NCBI GenBank assembly: GCA_900100595.1
Contig: FMUA01000016.1
Location: 28,765 to 73,877, forward strand
Reading direction: 5' to 3'
DNA length: 45,113 nucleotides
Origin: Ruminococcaceae bacterium P7
Lineage (GTDB): Bacteria > Bacillota > Clostridia > Oscillospirales > Acutalibacteraceae
Numbering within the stretch: position 1 is the stretch's first letter; every line of letters starts with the position of its first letter. Position numbers and translations under genes: made by a program. Under the pieces are notes generated by a model, which saw only the letters and a list, made by a program, of their open reading frames with translations, was not told the DNA's origin and did not search any database. Positions 16,603 to 23,139 of the stretch are shown here, in pieces.

Positions 16603-17235
16603 TTACTTTCTCAAAACACTGATTCTCTGCTGAATATGGTCGCCGTTTTCGATTTCGTCAACCATAGCGATAGCGTAGTCGGCGTAGGAAATAATGCTTT
16701 CGCCTTTTTCGTTGAGAGTAAGCTCCTCGCCGCCGAGGATATACTCGCCCGTTCTCTCACCGTCAGCCTGAAAATCACCGGCGGGACTGATGAATGTCCA
16801 CTTGACGTCGTTTCTCTTACGCAGCTCGTCAAGCTCCGCACCCTGCGCGTTTGCTAAAGGAAGGAACATAGCGGGGAAGTCGGGAGCGTCCTTGACCTGT
16901 ACGGTGTGCTCGGGATTTACATAAAGAGAACCTGCACCGCCGACGATCAGCAGACGTGTATCGCTGCCGCTGAGAAGATCGCAAAGATGCTGAGAAGTCT
17001 TGATGTGCATCGGCTGCTCTTCGTCTGTCCACGCGCCGAAGCCGTCAACTACAGCGTCAAAGCCCGCGATATCATCTTTGGTGAGATCCATAATATCCTT
17101 TTTTACATAATCCTTCGCAACGGTTTTGTTTTCGTCGTCACGTCCGAATGCCTTCACCTCAAAGCCTCTGTCAAGCGCTTCTTTAATGACCTTCTGTGCT
17201 ACTCTGCCGTTTGCTGCTACAACTGCGATTTTCAT
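16603..17235 (-). CDS. NAD(P)-binding oxidoreductase (YwnB-like)
   Basis: 210 residues from the ATG at 17235 behind GGAGG. The Rossmann start is MKIAVVAANGRVAQKVIKEALDRGFEVKAFGRD, with the second position GxxGxxG altered to A-N-G-R-V-A, and later LLIVGGAGSLYVNPE and YADYAIAMVDEIE, matching the NmrA/BVR-B-like atypical short-chain dehydrogenase group. The catalytic Tyr/Lys pair is not evident. Promoter and two Rrf2 operators lie upstream, so it is very likely repressed by the adjacent Rrf2 protein; an Rrf2-oxidoreductase pair also occurs as ywnA-ywnB in Bacillus subtilis. Role in redox stress is inferred. Confidence 0.87.
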   Translation of the reverse strand: MKIAVVAANGRVAQKVIKEALDRGFEVKAFGRDDENKTVAKDYVKKDIMDLTKDDIAGFDAVVDGFGAWTDEEQPMHIKTSQHLCDLLSGSDTRLLIVGGAGSLYVNPEHTVQVKDAPDFPAMFLPLANAQGAELDELRKRNDVKWTFISPAGDFQADGERTGEYILGGEELTLNEKGESIISYADYAIAMVDEIENGDHIQQRISVLRK

Positions 17236-17269
17236 AATATTTACCTCCGTAAATTGATTTTTTGTTTTA

Positions 17270-17290
17270 TTGTAACCTCGCTTGTTACAA
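17270..17290 (-). promoter_or_regulatory. Rrf2 operator 1 (start site of the oxidoreductase gene)
   Basis: TTGTAAC-N7-GTTACAA, a perfect 7-7-7 inverted repeat. It lies just downstream of the -10 (TATATT, 17295-17300 on the minus strand), covering the expected transcription start. Confidence 0.78.
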
Positions 17291-17294
17291 CTAT

Positions 17295-17332
17295 AATATA
17301 ACACGCATTTATTGTAATGTCAATAGTTACAA
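17295..17332 (-). promoter_or_regulatory. Oxidoreductase promoter with Rrf2 operator 2
   Basis: On the minus strand -35 TTGACA (17318-17323), 17-bp spacer, -10 TATATT (17295-17300). The -35 lies inside TTGTAAC-N7-ATTACAA (17312-17332), the second operator copy (one mismatch from palindromic). Its centre is 42 bp from that of operator 1, four helical turns. Confidence 0.8.
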
Positions 17333-17340
17333 CGAAAGTT

Positions 17341-17377
17341 TTAAAAAAATTTTTTCGCACCCTGTCAAGAGTGCGAA
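17341..17377 (-). terminator. Terminator overlapping the Rrf2 stop
   Basis: TTCGCAC (17354-17360) pairs with GTGCGAA (17371-17377) around a 10-nt loop; on the minus strand a run AAAATTTTTTT follows. The stop codon of the Rrf2 gene lies in the loop, so regulator and oxidoreductase are separate transcripts. Confidence 0.8.
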
Positions 17378-17811
17378 GTTTCTGAGATGTATTTTTTTGT
17401 ATCGGCAAAAATATCGGCGAGAGTGATACTTTGCATTTCTCTTTCCATAGCCGTCTGGATTTGATCGAGCCGTCCGTCGAGTACAGGATGAATGCTTTTG
17501 CCGACCGGACATTTCGGATTAGGATTCTCGTGGAAGTGGAAGAGCTTGCCGTCCTCGATACTCTCAACAGCATTAAATACATCGAGCAGCGATATTTCAT
17601 CGGGTGCTTTCGCAAGACTTGCGCCACCCGAACCGCGCTGTACTGTGATAAGCTCCGCTTCTTTCAGCTGCCCGAGTAGCTTGCGAATAATTACGGGATT
17701 GACTTGAATACTTGAAGCGAGGAAGTCGCTGGTGATCTTGTGCTCCTCAGAAAAGGTGTCTATACACGAAAAAATATGGATCGCTATCGTAAATCTGCTT
17801 GAAATCTGCAT
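17365..17811 (-). CDS. Rrf2-family transcriptional repressor (YwnA-like)
   Basis: 148 residues. The winged helix-turn-helix is MQISSRFTIAIHIFSC then TSDFLASSIQVNPVIIRKLLGQLKEAELI and the wing GSGGASLAK, as in Rrf2 proteins. Only one cysteine remains in the usual cluster region (NPKCPVGK), so it is not an IscR-type iron-sulfur protein; members like this sense thiol oxidation or electrophiles. I start it at the ATG at 17811, with GAAAGGA eight bases upstream; an ATG three codons earlier has no room for a ribosome site. An operator over its own -35 indicates self-repression. Confidence 0.9.
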   Translation of the reverse strand: MQISSRFTIAIHIFSCIDTFSEEHKITSDFLASSIQVNPVIIRKLLGQLKEAELITVQRGSGGASLAKAPDEISLLDVFNAVESIEDGKLFHFHENPNPKCPVGKSIHPVLDGRLDQIQTAMEREMQSITLADIFADTKKYISETSHS

Positions 17812-17837
17812 ACTCGTCATCCTTTCAATGAAGAAAG

Positions 17838-17873
17838 TATAGCACAGCCGCGTTGTAAAGTCAAGTGTTACAA
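17838..17873 (-). promoter_or_regulatory. Rrf2 promoter with operator 3
   Basis: On the minus strand -35 TTGACT (17859-17864), 17-bp spacer, -10 TATACT. The -35 sits in TTGTAAC-N7-TTTACAA (17853-17873) at exactly the same offset as in operator 2, so both promoters should respond together. Confidence 0.8.
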
Positions 17874-17884
17874 CAGCGAAGGTG

Positions 17885-18046
17885 TTATAGCTCTATCTTC
17901 CCGTGCTTTTCTTCGTACTTCTCAATCGCGTCACGAATCAGAATCAATATCTGACTGTTTGCCGAGCGACCTTCATAGTCGGCGACAACGTGCAGTTTGT
18001 TCAGCATTTCCTCATCAATTCGTATAGATAAACTCTTTACAGCCAT
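17885..18046 (-). CDS. Ribbon-helix-helix DNA-binding protein
   Basis: 53 residues: MAVKSLSIRIDEEMLNKLHV, then VADYEGRSANSQILILIRDAIEKYEEKHG. The SLSIRID beta strand followed by two helices with GRSANSQ between is the Arc/MetJ-type ribbon-helix-helix fold, which binds DNA as a dimer of dimers. GAGG stands eight bases before the ATG. It is divergent from the SLOG-family gene and a dyad lies between them, so local self-regulation or control of that gene is likely. Such small proteins are often antitoxins, but no toxin is adjacent on this strand. Confidence 0.82.
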   Translation of the reverse strand: MAVKSLSIRIDEEMLNKLHVVADYEGRSANSQILILIRDAIEKYEEKHGKIEL

Positions 18047-18085
18047 AATAAAACCTCGTTTCATATTTATTATGACTTTATTTTA

Positions 18086-18119
18086 TGCCTATAATGTGCT
18101 ATAATGTTTGATATAGGCA
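18086..18119. promoter_or_regulatory. Dyad and promoter between the RHH and SLOG genes
   Basis: TGCCTATA (18086-18093) and TATAGGCA (18112-18119) are perfect inverted arms 18 bp apart. Two overlapping TATAATG boxes lie between the arms and could serve as the -10 for the SLOG gene. Placement fits an operator for the ribbon-helix-helix protein. Confidence 0.55.
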
Positions 18120-18154
18120 CATAATATATCTAAAGTGTATCTAATGAGGTCGTT

Positions 18155-18592
18155 ATGAAAGCGTGCTGCGGTTTTGGGCATAGAAACATATTTGAGAATA
18201 TCGGTGATAGATTGGATAGTGCGGTTGAAACGGCAATACAGCAGGGCTGTGAGATATTCTACACCGGAGCTATGGGAGAGTTTGATAGCCTGTGTTCCTC
18301 TGCCGTCCGCAAGGCAAAGAAATCTCACCCGCATATCAAGCTGATTTGTGTTAAACCGTATTTTACAAATGACATAAACACCGATAGCGATTACTACAAC
18401 GCTATGTATGACGACGTAATCATCCCGCCTGAACTTATCGGGGTTCATTACAAAGCCGCTATCAAAGCTCGCAATCGCTGGATGATAGACAACAGCGACG
18501 TTATTCTGATTTATACCGTCCGCAATTATGGCGGTGCGTGTGAGGCAAAGCGATATGCACAGCACGAAAACAAAGCGATAATTATCATTTAA
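18155..18592 (+). CDS. SLOG-family protein (DUF1273/YpsA-like)
   Basis: 145 residues: CCGFGHRNIFENIGDRLDSAVETAIQQGCEIFYTGAMGEFDSLCSSAVRKAKKSHPHIKLICVKPY and RNRWMIDNSDVILIYTVRNYGGACEAKRYA. The C-x-F-G-H-R start, the Y-T-G-A-M-G-E-F-D turn and N-x-W-M-I-D-N-S-D are the DUF1273 branch of the SLOG fold, thought to bind nucleotides or nucleotide-derived ligands. SLOG domains occur in defence and signalling systems. It precedes the restriction enzyme gene by about 80 bp on the same strand. Function unproven. Confidence 0.85.
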   Translation: MKACCGFGHRNIFENIGDRLDSAVETAIQQGCEIFYTGAMGEFDSLCSSAVRKAKKSHPHIKLICVKPYFTNDINTDSDYYNAMYDDVIIPPELIGVHYKAAIKARNRWMIDNSDVILIYTVRNYGGACEAKRYAQHENKAIIII

Positions 18593-18673
18593 GCTTTTGC
18601 CATATTACTTGATTTTAAACAGCGAAATGCAGTATAATGTTTTTAGATTCAACAGATAAGGTCGGTGAAATGT

Positions 18674-21457
18674 ATGACGGATGTTCAGCAGCGAGAAGCG
18701 GCGCGTCAGTTTTACTACAGATGGAAAGGCAAAGGACGTGAGGATGAAGAAGCGCGTTCCTATTGGATAGAGATATTATCTAACATCCTCGGCGTAGATC
18801 GTGTGACCGAGCGTGTAGATTTTGAGAAAAAGGTCAAGGGGTACGACGGCAACACCAAGCGTATCGACGTATATATTCCGGAAACGCGTGTGCTGATAGA
18901 GCAGAAGTCTATCGGAATCGCACTTGACAAGCCCCAAACCGGTCATAATGGTATGACTCCCTATGAGCAGGCAAAGATGTACGACGACAGCCTTCCGTTC
19001 AGTGAGAAGGCGCGATGGATTGTGACATCTAACTTTGCGGAGATTTGGATCTACGATATGAACGTCAGCAATCCGCAGCCGCTCAAGCTGGAGCTTGCGG
19101 ATTTGCAGAGCAAGTTCCATTTGCTCTGCTTCCTCACCAACAAAGAAACAAAGAAGATTGTTGACGAGATGAAGCTTTCTTTGGACGCGGGTAAGCTCGT
19201 TGGAAAAATCTATGACGCATTTCTAAAGCAGTATCAGAATCCTGAAGACCCCGAAACGCTGAAAAGCCTTAACAAGCTGTGCGTGCGTATCGTATTTTGC
19301 CTTTACGGCGAGGATGCGGGCATCTTCGGCAAAAAGAATCTGTTCCACAATTATATGGTGCAGTTCGACGCCGCTCACGCCCGCAAGGGTTTGCGTGATC
19401 TGTTCCGTGTACTCGACCAAAAGGACGAGGAGCGTGACCGTTATCTTGCCAATGACGACCCGGTATTAGCGTCTTTCCCTTATGTGAACGGCGGCTTGTT
19501 TTCCGATGAGGACATCGAGATACCGCCCTTTACCGAGGAGCTCCTTCACCTGATTTTGCGTGACGCTTCCGATAACTTTGATTGGTCGGATATCAGTCCG
19601 ACGATCTTCGGCGCGGTTTTTGAGAGCACCTTGAACCCCGAAACACGCCGCAGCGGCGGTATGCACTATACCAGTATTGAGAACATCCATAAGGTGATCG
19701 ACCCTCTGTTCCTTGATGATCTGAAAGCGGAATTCGAGGAAATCAAGCAGATCAAGGTTGTCAAAACAAAAGAGAGAAAGCTCCGCGCATTTCAGGATAA
19801 GCTTGCTTCTCTGAAATTCTTAGACCCGGCGGCAGGCAGCGGAAACTTCCTCACCGAAAGCTACCTCAGCATCCGCAGGCTCGAAAACGAAGTTGTAAAT
19901 GAGCTCACCAACGGTCAGATGTTTATGGGCTATGAAGATTTTACACCGATCAAGGTCAACATCAGCCAGTTCTACGGTATCGAAATCAACGATTTTGCCG
20001 TAACTGTTGCGCGGACTGCGCTGTGGATCGCCGAAAACCAAATGATGAAGGCGACCGAGGATATCATCAAGCTACCGCTCAACTTCCTTCCGCTCAAAAC
20101 CAACGCACATATCGTAGAGGGCAACGCCCTGCGCATTGACTGGAACGATGTAGTCGATAAAAACGAGCTGAATTACATTATGGGTAATCCGCCGTTTGTT
20201 GGCGCAAGATTGATGAAACAAGGCAGCATACAAAAGAAAGAAGTTCAGGATACATTTGGAAAAATTAAGGATGTTCAGGATTTGGATTATGTAACCTGTT
20301 GGTACAAAATTGCAGCTAACTATATTCAAAATACAAAAATAGAAGTGTGCTTTGTTTCTACCAACTCGATATGTCAAGGCTCTCAGGTTCCGATTCTATG
20401 GAATATATTGCTGAATGAATTTCATATCCACATAAACTATGCGTATCAAACTTTCCGCTGGAACAGTGAATCTTTGGATCAGGCAGCGGTGCATTGTGTT
20501 ATTGTCTGTTTTGCTAATTATAACCGCAAATCAAAGTATATTTATCCTTTGGATTCCGACAAACAAATTGTTAAAAATATTAGCCCATATTTAACCGAGG
20601 GCACCGATACTTTTGTTGTAGCTTCCAAAAACGCTTTATGCAATGTACCTAAGATGAGTTTTGGTAACCAGCCCCGAGACGGCGGTAATTTTGTTATTTC
20701 TCCTGATGAGCGGACAGAGATTCTTTCAAAAGAACCTGATTTGGAAAAGTGGTTGCATCCGTATATCGGTGCGGAAGAATTTATCAAAGGAAAAAAGAGA
20801 TACTGCTTGTGGCTTGTTCACGCTACTCCTAATGATATAAAAAGGAGCAAAATACTCTATAACAAGGTGGAGGCAGTTCGACAGTTCCGATTGAGTTCAA
20901 GTGCCAAAACTACAAATGGATATGCTAAGGTTCCAAACTGCTTTGCGCAGATGACGCAACCGGAAGGGGTAGATTATTTAATTGTTCCCCGCGTTTCGTC
21001 TGAAAACAGAATTTATATACCCATCGGATTTATGTTACCTGATAATATTTCTTCTGATGCTGTACAAATCGTTCCGAACGCGACTGTTTTTCATTTTGGC
21101 GTTCTAACTTCAAATGTTCATATGGCTTGGATGAGAGCGGTTTGTGGTAGATTGGAAATGCGATATCGCTACAGTAAGGAAATCGTATATAACACGTTCC
21201 CGTGGCCTGAGCCTACTGAATCGCAAAAAAGACGAATAGAAGAAACCGCACAAGGAATACTGGATGTACGTGAAAAGTATGCAGATACACCGATGTCTAC
21301 ACTGTACGACCGAACACTAATGCCTAATGATCTTTATAAGGCTCACAAAGCCAACGACAAAGCCGTTATGCAGGCTTACGGAATGCCGATAAAGGAGACC
21401 GACGAAGCCGCCTGCGTCGCGTGGCTTATGCGCCTCTATCAAAAAATGACAACATAA
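18674..21457 (+). CDS. Type IIG restriction-modification enzyme (MmeI-like)
   Basis: 927 residues from the ATG at 18674 (AAGG about 12 bases upstream; GTG at 18665 is possible). One polypeptide holds both activities. Nuclease: RIDVYIPETRVLIEQKS gives D65...E76-Q-K78. A helical spacer follows to about 360. Methyltransferase: motif I LDPAAGSGNFL near 383-393 and motif IV NPPFVG near 505, the N6-adenine type. A target-recognition region runs from about 540 to 850, and FPWPEP with a helical tail ends the protein. It should methylate and cut near an unknown asymmetric site. Bases about 20190-21250 are clearly more AT-rich than the flanks, suggesting exchange of the recognition part. It needs no separate subunits. 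Confidence 0.9.
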   Translation: MTDVQQREAARQFYYRWKGKGREDEEARSYWIEILSNILGVDRVTERVDFEKKVKGYDGNTKRIDVYIPETRVLIEQKSIGIALDKPQTGHNGMTPYEQAKMYDDSLPFSEKARWIVTSNFAEIWIYDMNVSNPQPLKLELADLQSKFHLLCFLTNKETKKIVDEMKLSLDAGKLVGKIYDAFLKQYQNPEDPETLKSLNKLCVRIVFCLYGEDAGIFGKKNLFHNYMVQFDAAHARKGLRDLFRVLDQKDEERDRYLANDDPVLASFPYVNGGLFSDEDIEIPPFTEELLHLILRDASDNFDWSDISPTIFGAVFESTLNPETRRSGGMHYTSIENIHKVIDPLFLDDLKAEFEEIKQIKVVKTKERKLRAFQDKLASLKFLDPAAGSGNFLTESYLSIRRLENEVVNELTNGQMFMGYEDFTPIKVNISQFYGIEINDFAVTVARTALWIAENQMMKATEDIIKLPLNFLPLKTNAHIVEGNALRIDWNDVVDKNELNYIMGNPPFVGARLMKQGSIQKKEVQDTFGKIKDVQDLDYVTCWYKIAANYIQNTKIEVCFVSTNSICQGSQVPILWNILLNEFHIHINYAYQTFRWNSESLDQAAVHCVIVCFANYNRKSKYIYPLDSDKQIVKNISPYLTEGTDTFVVASKNALCNVPKMSFGNQPRDGGNFVISPDERTEILSKEPDLEKWLHPYIGAEEFIKGKKRYCLWLVHATPNDIKRSKILYNKVEAVRQFRLSSSAKTTNGYAKVPNCFAQMTQPEGVDYLIVPRVSSENRIYIPIGFMLPDNISSDAVQIVPNATVFHFGVLTSNVHMAWMRAVCGRLEMRYRYSKEIVYNTFPWPEPTESQKRRIEETAQGILDVREKYADTPMSTLYDRTLMPNDLYKAHKANDKAVMQAYGMPIKETDEAACVAWLMRLYQKMTT

Positions 21458-21469
21458 TAGTACACATAA

Positions 21470-21715
21470 TCACAACCCCGCTGACGGATAACACTTCACC
21501 GTTATCTGACAGCGGGGCTTTTTCTTTGGTTTGCCGTTTTTGTCCAGATCATTTCTATCGGCATAATGCGTGCTGAAACACTCCGGGCAAAAGCCGAGGT
21601 GTTGGGTGAGCATTATCTTTTCCGTATATTCCAAGCTGCCGTAGGCTTCATACAGCTTATCGTAAAGCTCCTGCTTGACTGTTAGTACTTTTGCACATAG
21701 AAAAACACCGTACAT
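21470..21715 (-). CDS. Uncertain small cysteine-containing protein or fragment
   Basis: An open frame of 81 codons. The middle looks protein-like: KQELYDKLYEAYGSLEYTEKIM, then GFCPECFSTHYADRNDLDKNGKPKKKPRC, with a C-x2-C pair. But the only ATG lies inside a terminator hairpin, no ribosome site is visible, and the last codons run through the terminator of the restriction enzyme gene. I take it as the 3' remnant of a gene with lost start, or chance. No family recognised. Confidence 0.28.
   Translation of the reverse strand: MYGVFLCAKVLTVKQELYDKLYEAYGSLEYTEKIMLTQHLGFCPECFSTHYADRNDLDKNGKPKKKPRCQITVKCYPSAGL
21476..21524 (+). terminator. Terminator of the restriction enzyme gene
   Basis: CCCCGCTG (21476-21483) pairs with CAGCGGGG (21510-21517), with an inner pair GATAAC/GTTATC, then CTTTTTCTTT. 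Strong Rho-independent terminator 18 bp past the stop. Confidence 0.92.
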
Positions 21716-21737
21716 ACAAATTTGTTTTGTACGGTGT
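21701..21737 (-). terminator. Minus-strand terminator
   Basis: ACACCGTACA (21705-21714) pairs with TGTACGGTGT (21728-21737); on the minus strand TTTTT follows. It would end transcription coming from the C-terminal tail at 21815-22003 or the three-gene operon. Confidence 0.78.
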
Positions 21738-21814
21738 TCTGTTTTAGGCTTTCAATCGTATATTTCTCCATTGATTCAAAGTATCGCCGTTATTCATGAT
21801 GATGTTCGAAACTA

Positions 21815-22003
21815 TTAAATTGAATACACCCTGACATCAAATACTTTTGTCTTATGCTTGTCTTTTTCCAAAGCTGGTCTTATAATCTTGTTATTTCTTC
21901 TTGTATAGCAGTAAAGCAGATAAGATTTAAGGTGATTTTGGGGCTTTAATTCTAATTTGATATTATAACTGCCCGTTTTTCCGCATCGAGGGACTTCGGT
22001 AGG
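21815..22003 (-). pseudogene. C-terminal coding tail B, opened by the 42-bp repeat
   Basis: From the repeat the frame reads PTEVPRCGKTGSYN, then about 48 more residues ending in FDVRVYSI and TAA. There is an in-frame TAG a few bases before the repeat and no start codon, so it is not a complete gene. It aligns without gaps over its last 38 residues with tail A (21 kb-side copy at 22921-23139) at 15 identical positions, including KSY, RR, DK and DV-x-x-Y, so both are real coding 3' ends of one protein family that I do not recognise. Confidence 0.6.
21962..22003. repeat. 42-bp direct repeat, copy 1
   Basis: Identical base for base to 23098-23139, same orientation. On the minus strand it begins CCTACCGAAGTCCC and ends in TTATAAT. 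Sequence identity stops at both ends, although the protein reading beyond its inner end is related. Confidence 0.95.
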
Positions 22004-22039
22004 AATCTATCCGGCAAACGCTCTGAGATTAAATAATGC

Positions 22040-22073
22040 AAAAAAAGAAAACCGCCTGAAAGTCACAGACGGT
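22040..22073 (-). terminator. Terminator of the three-gene operon
   Basis: On the minus strand ACCGTCTG pairs with CAGGCGGT (one G-T pair) around a 7-nt loop, followed by TTTTCTTTTTTT. It begins about 20 bp past the last stop. Confidence 0.9.
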
Positions 22074-22093
22074 AAAACAGTATGTTAATTCAA

Positions 22094-22372
22094 TTATACG
22101 CCATAAAAGCCTTTATCGCTATACATAAGCCATGTCATATACATTTCTTTGTAGTTCATCTTAATAAAACTGCGGATCTTTGATATTTCACGGTCATTCA
22201 AAATCCCTTTGGACTCTACTGTCGTATCACCGTTGCTCATTACAAAGAATTTAGCGGAACCTGCTTCGGTCAATTTTTTATCACTTGCGTGCACATGCAT
22301 TGCTTCAACAATACAGTGGGATGTAAAATACAAATAGTATCCGCAAACCATGAAGGAGTAATATTTCGGCAT
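22094..22372 (-). CDS. Small unknown protein, DUF4160-like
   Basis: 92 residues: MPKYYSFMVCGYYLYFTSHC, then EAMHVHASDKKLTEAGSAKFFV, ILNDREISKIRSFIKMNYKEMYMTWL. The H-V-H-A-S-D segment followed by KFF and a C-terminal helix with I-x-x-N-Y is reminiscent of DUF4160, proteins often found in toxin-antitoxin-like pairs; this is a tentative resemblance. GGAGG precedes the ATG, which lies three bases after the upstream stop. Last gene of the three-gene unit. Confidence 0.72.
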   Translation of the reverse strand: MPKYYSFMVCGYYLYFTSHCIVEAMHVHASDKKLTEAGSAKFFVMSNGDTTVESKGILNDREISKIRSFIKMNYKEMYMTWLMYSDKGFYGV

Positions 22373-22375
22373 CGT

Positions 22376-22594
22376 TTAATCCTCCAAAAACATTTTATTT
22401 CTTCTTAAATAATCCGCAACAATTTCTATCTCAATATCATCCATACTGGATTCTATCACGTTATCGTCCGAGTCGAAAACGCAAGCGGTTTTGCGTGACA
22501 AATTAACAACCTGTATGCCTGCCGGAATGACGGTAAAAGCGTATCCGTTAACAATCATTTTCGCGTTTTCGGCAATTTTAATCATATCAGTCAT
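22376..22594 (-). CDS. Small unknown protein (72 residues)
   Basis: MTDMIKIAENAKMIVNGYAFTVIPAGIQVVNLSRKTACVFDSDDNVIESSMDDIEIEIVADYLRRNKMFLED. Acidic, mainly beta in pattern with a C-terminal helix; no signal or membrane segment. No family recognised. Its ATG overlaps the upstream gene by eight bases, with GAGGTG in the upstream coding sequence, so the two are translated together. An antitoxin-like or accessory role is possible but unsupported. Confidence 0.72.
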   Translation of the reverse strand: MTDMIKIAENAKMIVNGYAFTVIPAGIQVVNLSRKTACVFDSDDNVIESSMDDIEIEIVADYLRRNKMFLED

Positions 22595-22853
22595 AACTAA
22601 TATTCACCTCTTTGATATTCTTCAGAAATTCACTTGGTTCAATACACAGATTATGCAGTATCGGAATCAGGTCGATATACTCCTCGGTTTCAACTCCGTT
22701 GTATAAAGCCAGCACAACCAGATATCCGTTGTCCCACTCCAATATCTTTGTATATCTGTCAAGACAAATCGGAGCCGTAAAGCGAATCCTGGTGCCGTTA
22801 TATGTGAAAGATGTAAATCGCTTATCGTTAGATAATGTAGCAACTGTATTCAT
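22587..22853 (-). CDS. Small unknown protein (88 residues)
   Basis: From the ATG at 22853 behind AAGGTGG: TLSNDKRFTSFTYNGTRIRFTAPICLDRYTKILEWDNGYLVVLALYNGVETEEYIDLIPILHNLCIEPSEFL. Beta-rich with a short helical end. No family recognised. First gene of the unit, directly behind a good promoter. The three genes overlap or nearly touch, so they probably act together. Confidence 0.72.
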   Translation of the reverse strand: MNTVATLSNDKRFTSFTYNGTRIRFTAPICLDRYTKILEWDNGYLVVLALYNGVETEEYIDLIPILHNLCIEPSEFLKNIKEVNISYD

Positions 22854-22876
22854 GTCAAGCACCACCTTATAAAACT

Positions 22877-22905
22877 ATTATACTATGTCCATTTCATAAA
22901 TTCAA
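22877..22905 (-). promoter_or_regulatory. Promoter of the three-gene operon
   Basis: On the minus strand TTGAAT (22900-22905), 17-bp spacer, TATAAT (22877-22882). It starts 16 bp after the stop of tail A, so tail and operon are compactly joined. Confidence 0.8.
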
Positions 22906-22920
22906 TATGAAATATAGCTT

Positions 22921-23139
22921 TTATACTGCATACAAATTCACATCATACTTCTTCGCTCGCGGCTTGTCTGTTTCGCTGTATGGGTTGATTTCCCGTCCGG
23001 TTCTTCTGTTTGTACAGAAGAAACTGTAGCTTTTGAACGCTTTATGTAGTTTTATTGCCGAATTAGAATTATTATTCGTTTTTATTTCTTTATTAGCATT
23101 ATAACTGCCCGTTTTTCCGCATCGAGGGACTTCGGTAGG
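22921..23139 (-). pseudogene. C-terminal coding tail A, opened by the 42-bp repeat
   Basis: Reads PTEVPRCGKTGSYN from the repeat, then an Asn/Lys-rich insert, KSYSFFCTNRRTGREINPY and ends KYDVNLYAV with TAA. It matches tail B in protein but hardly in DNA outside the 42 bp. Upstream of the repeat there is only the truncated catalase gene on the other strand, so no N-terminal part exists here. Protein family unknown. Confidence 0.6.
23098..23139. repeat. 42-bp direct repeat, copy 2
   Basis: Exact copy of 21962-22003 at a distance of 1136 bp. Its outer end is the break point of the manganese catalase gene. Confidence 0.95.
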
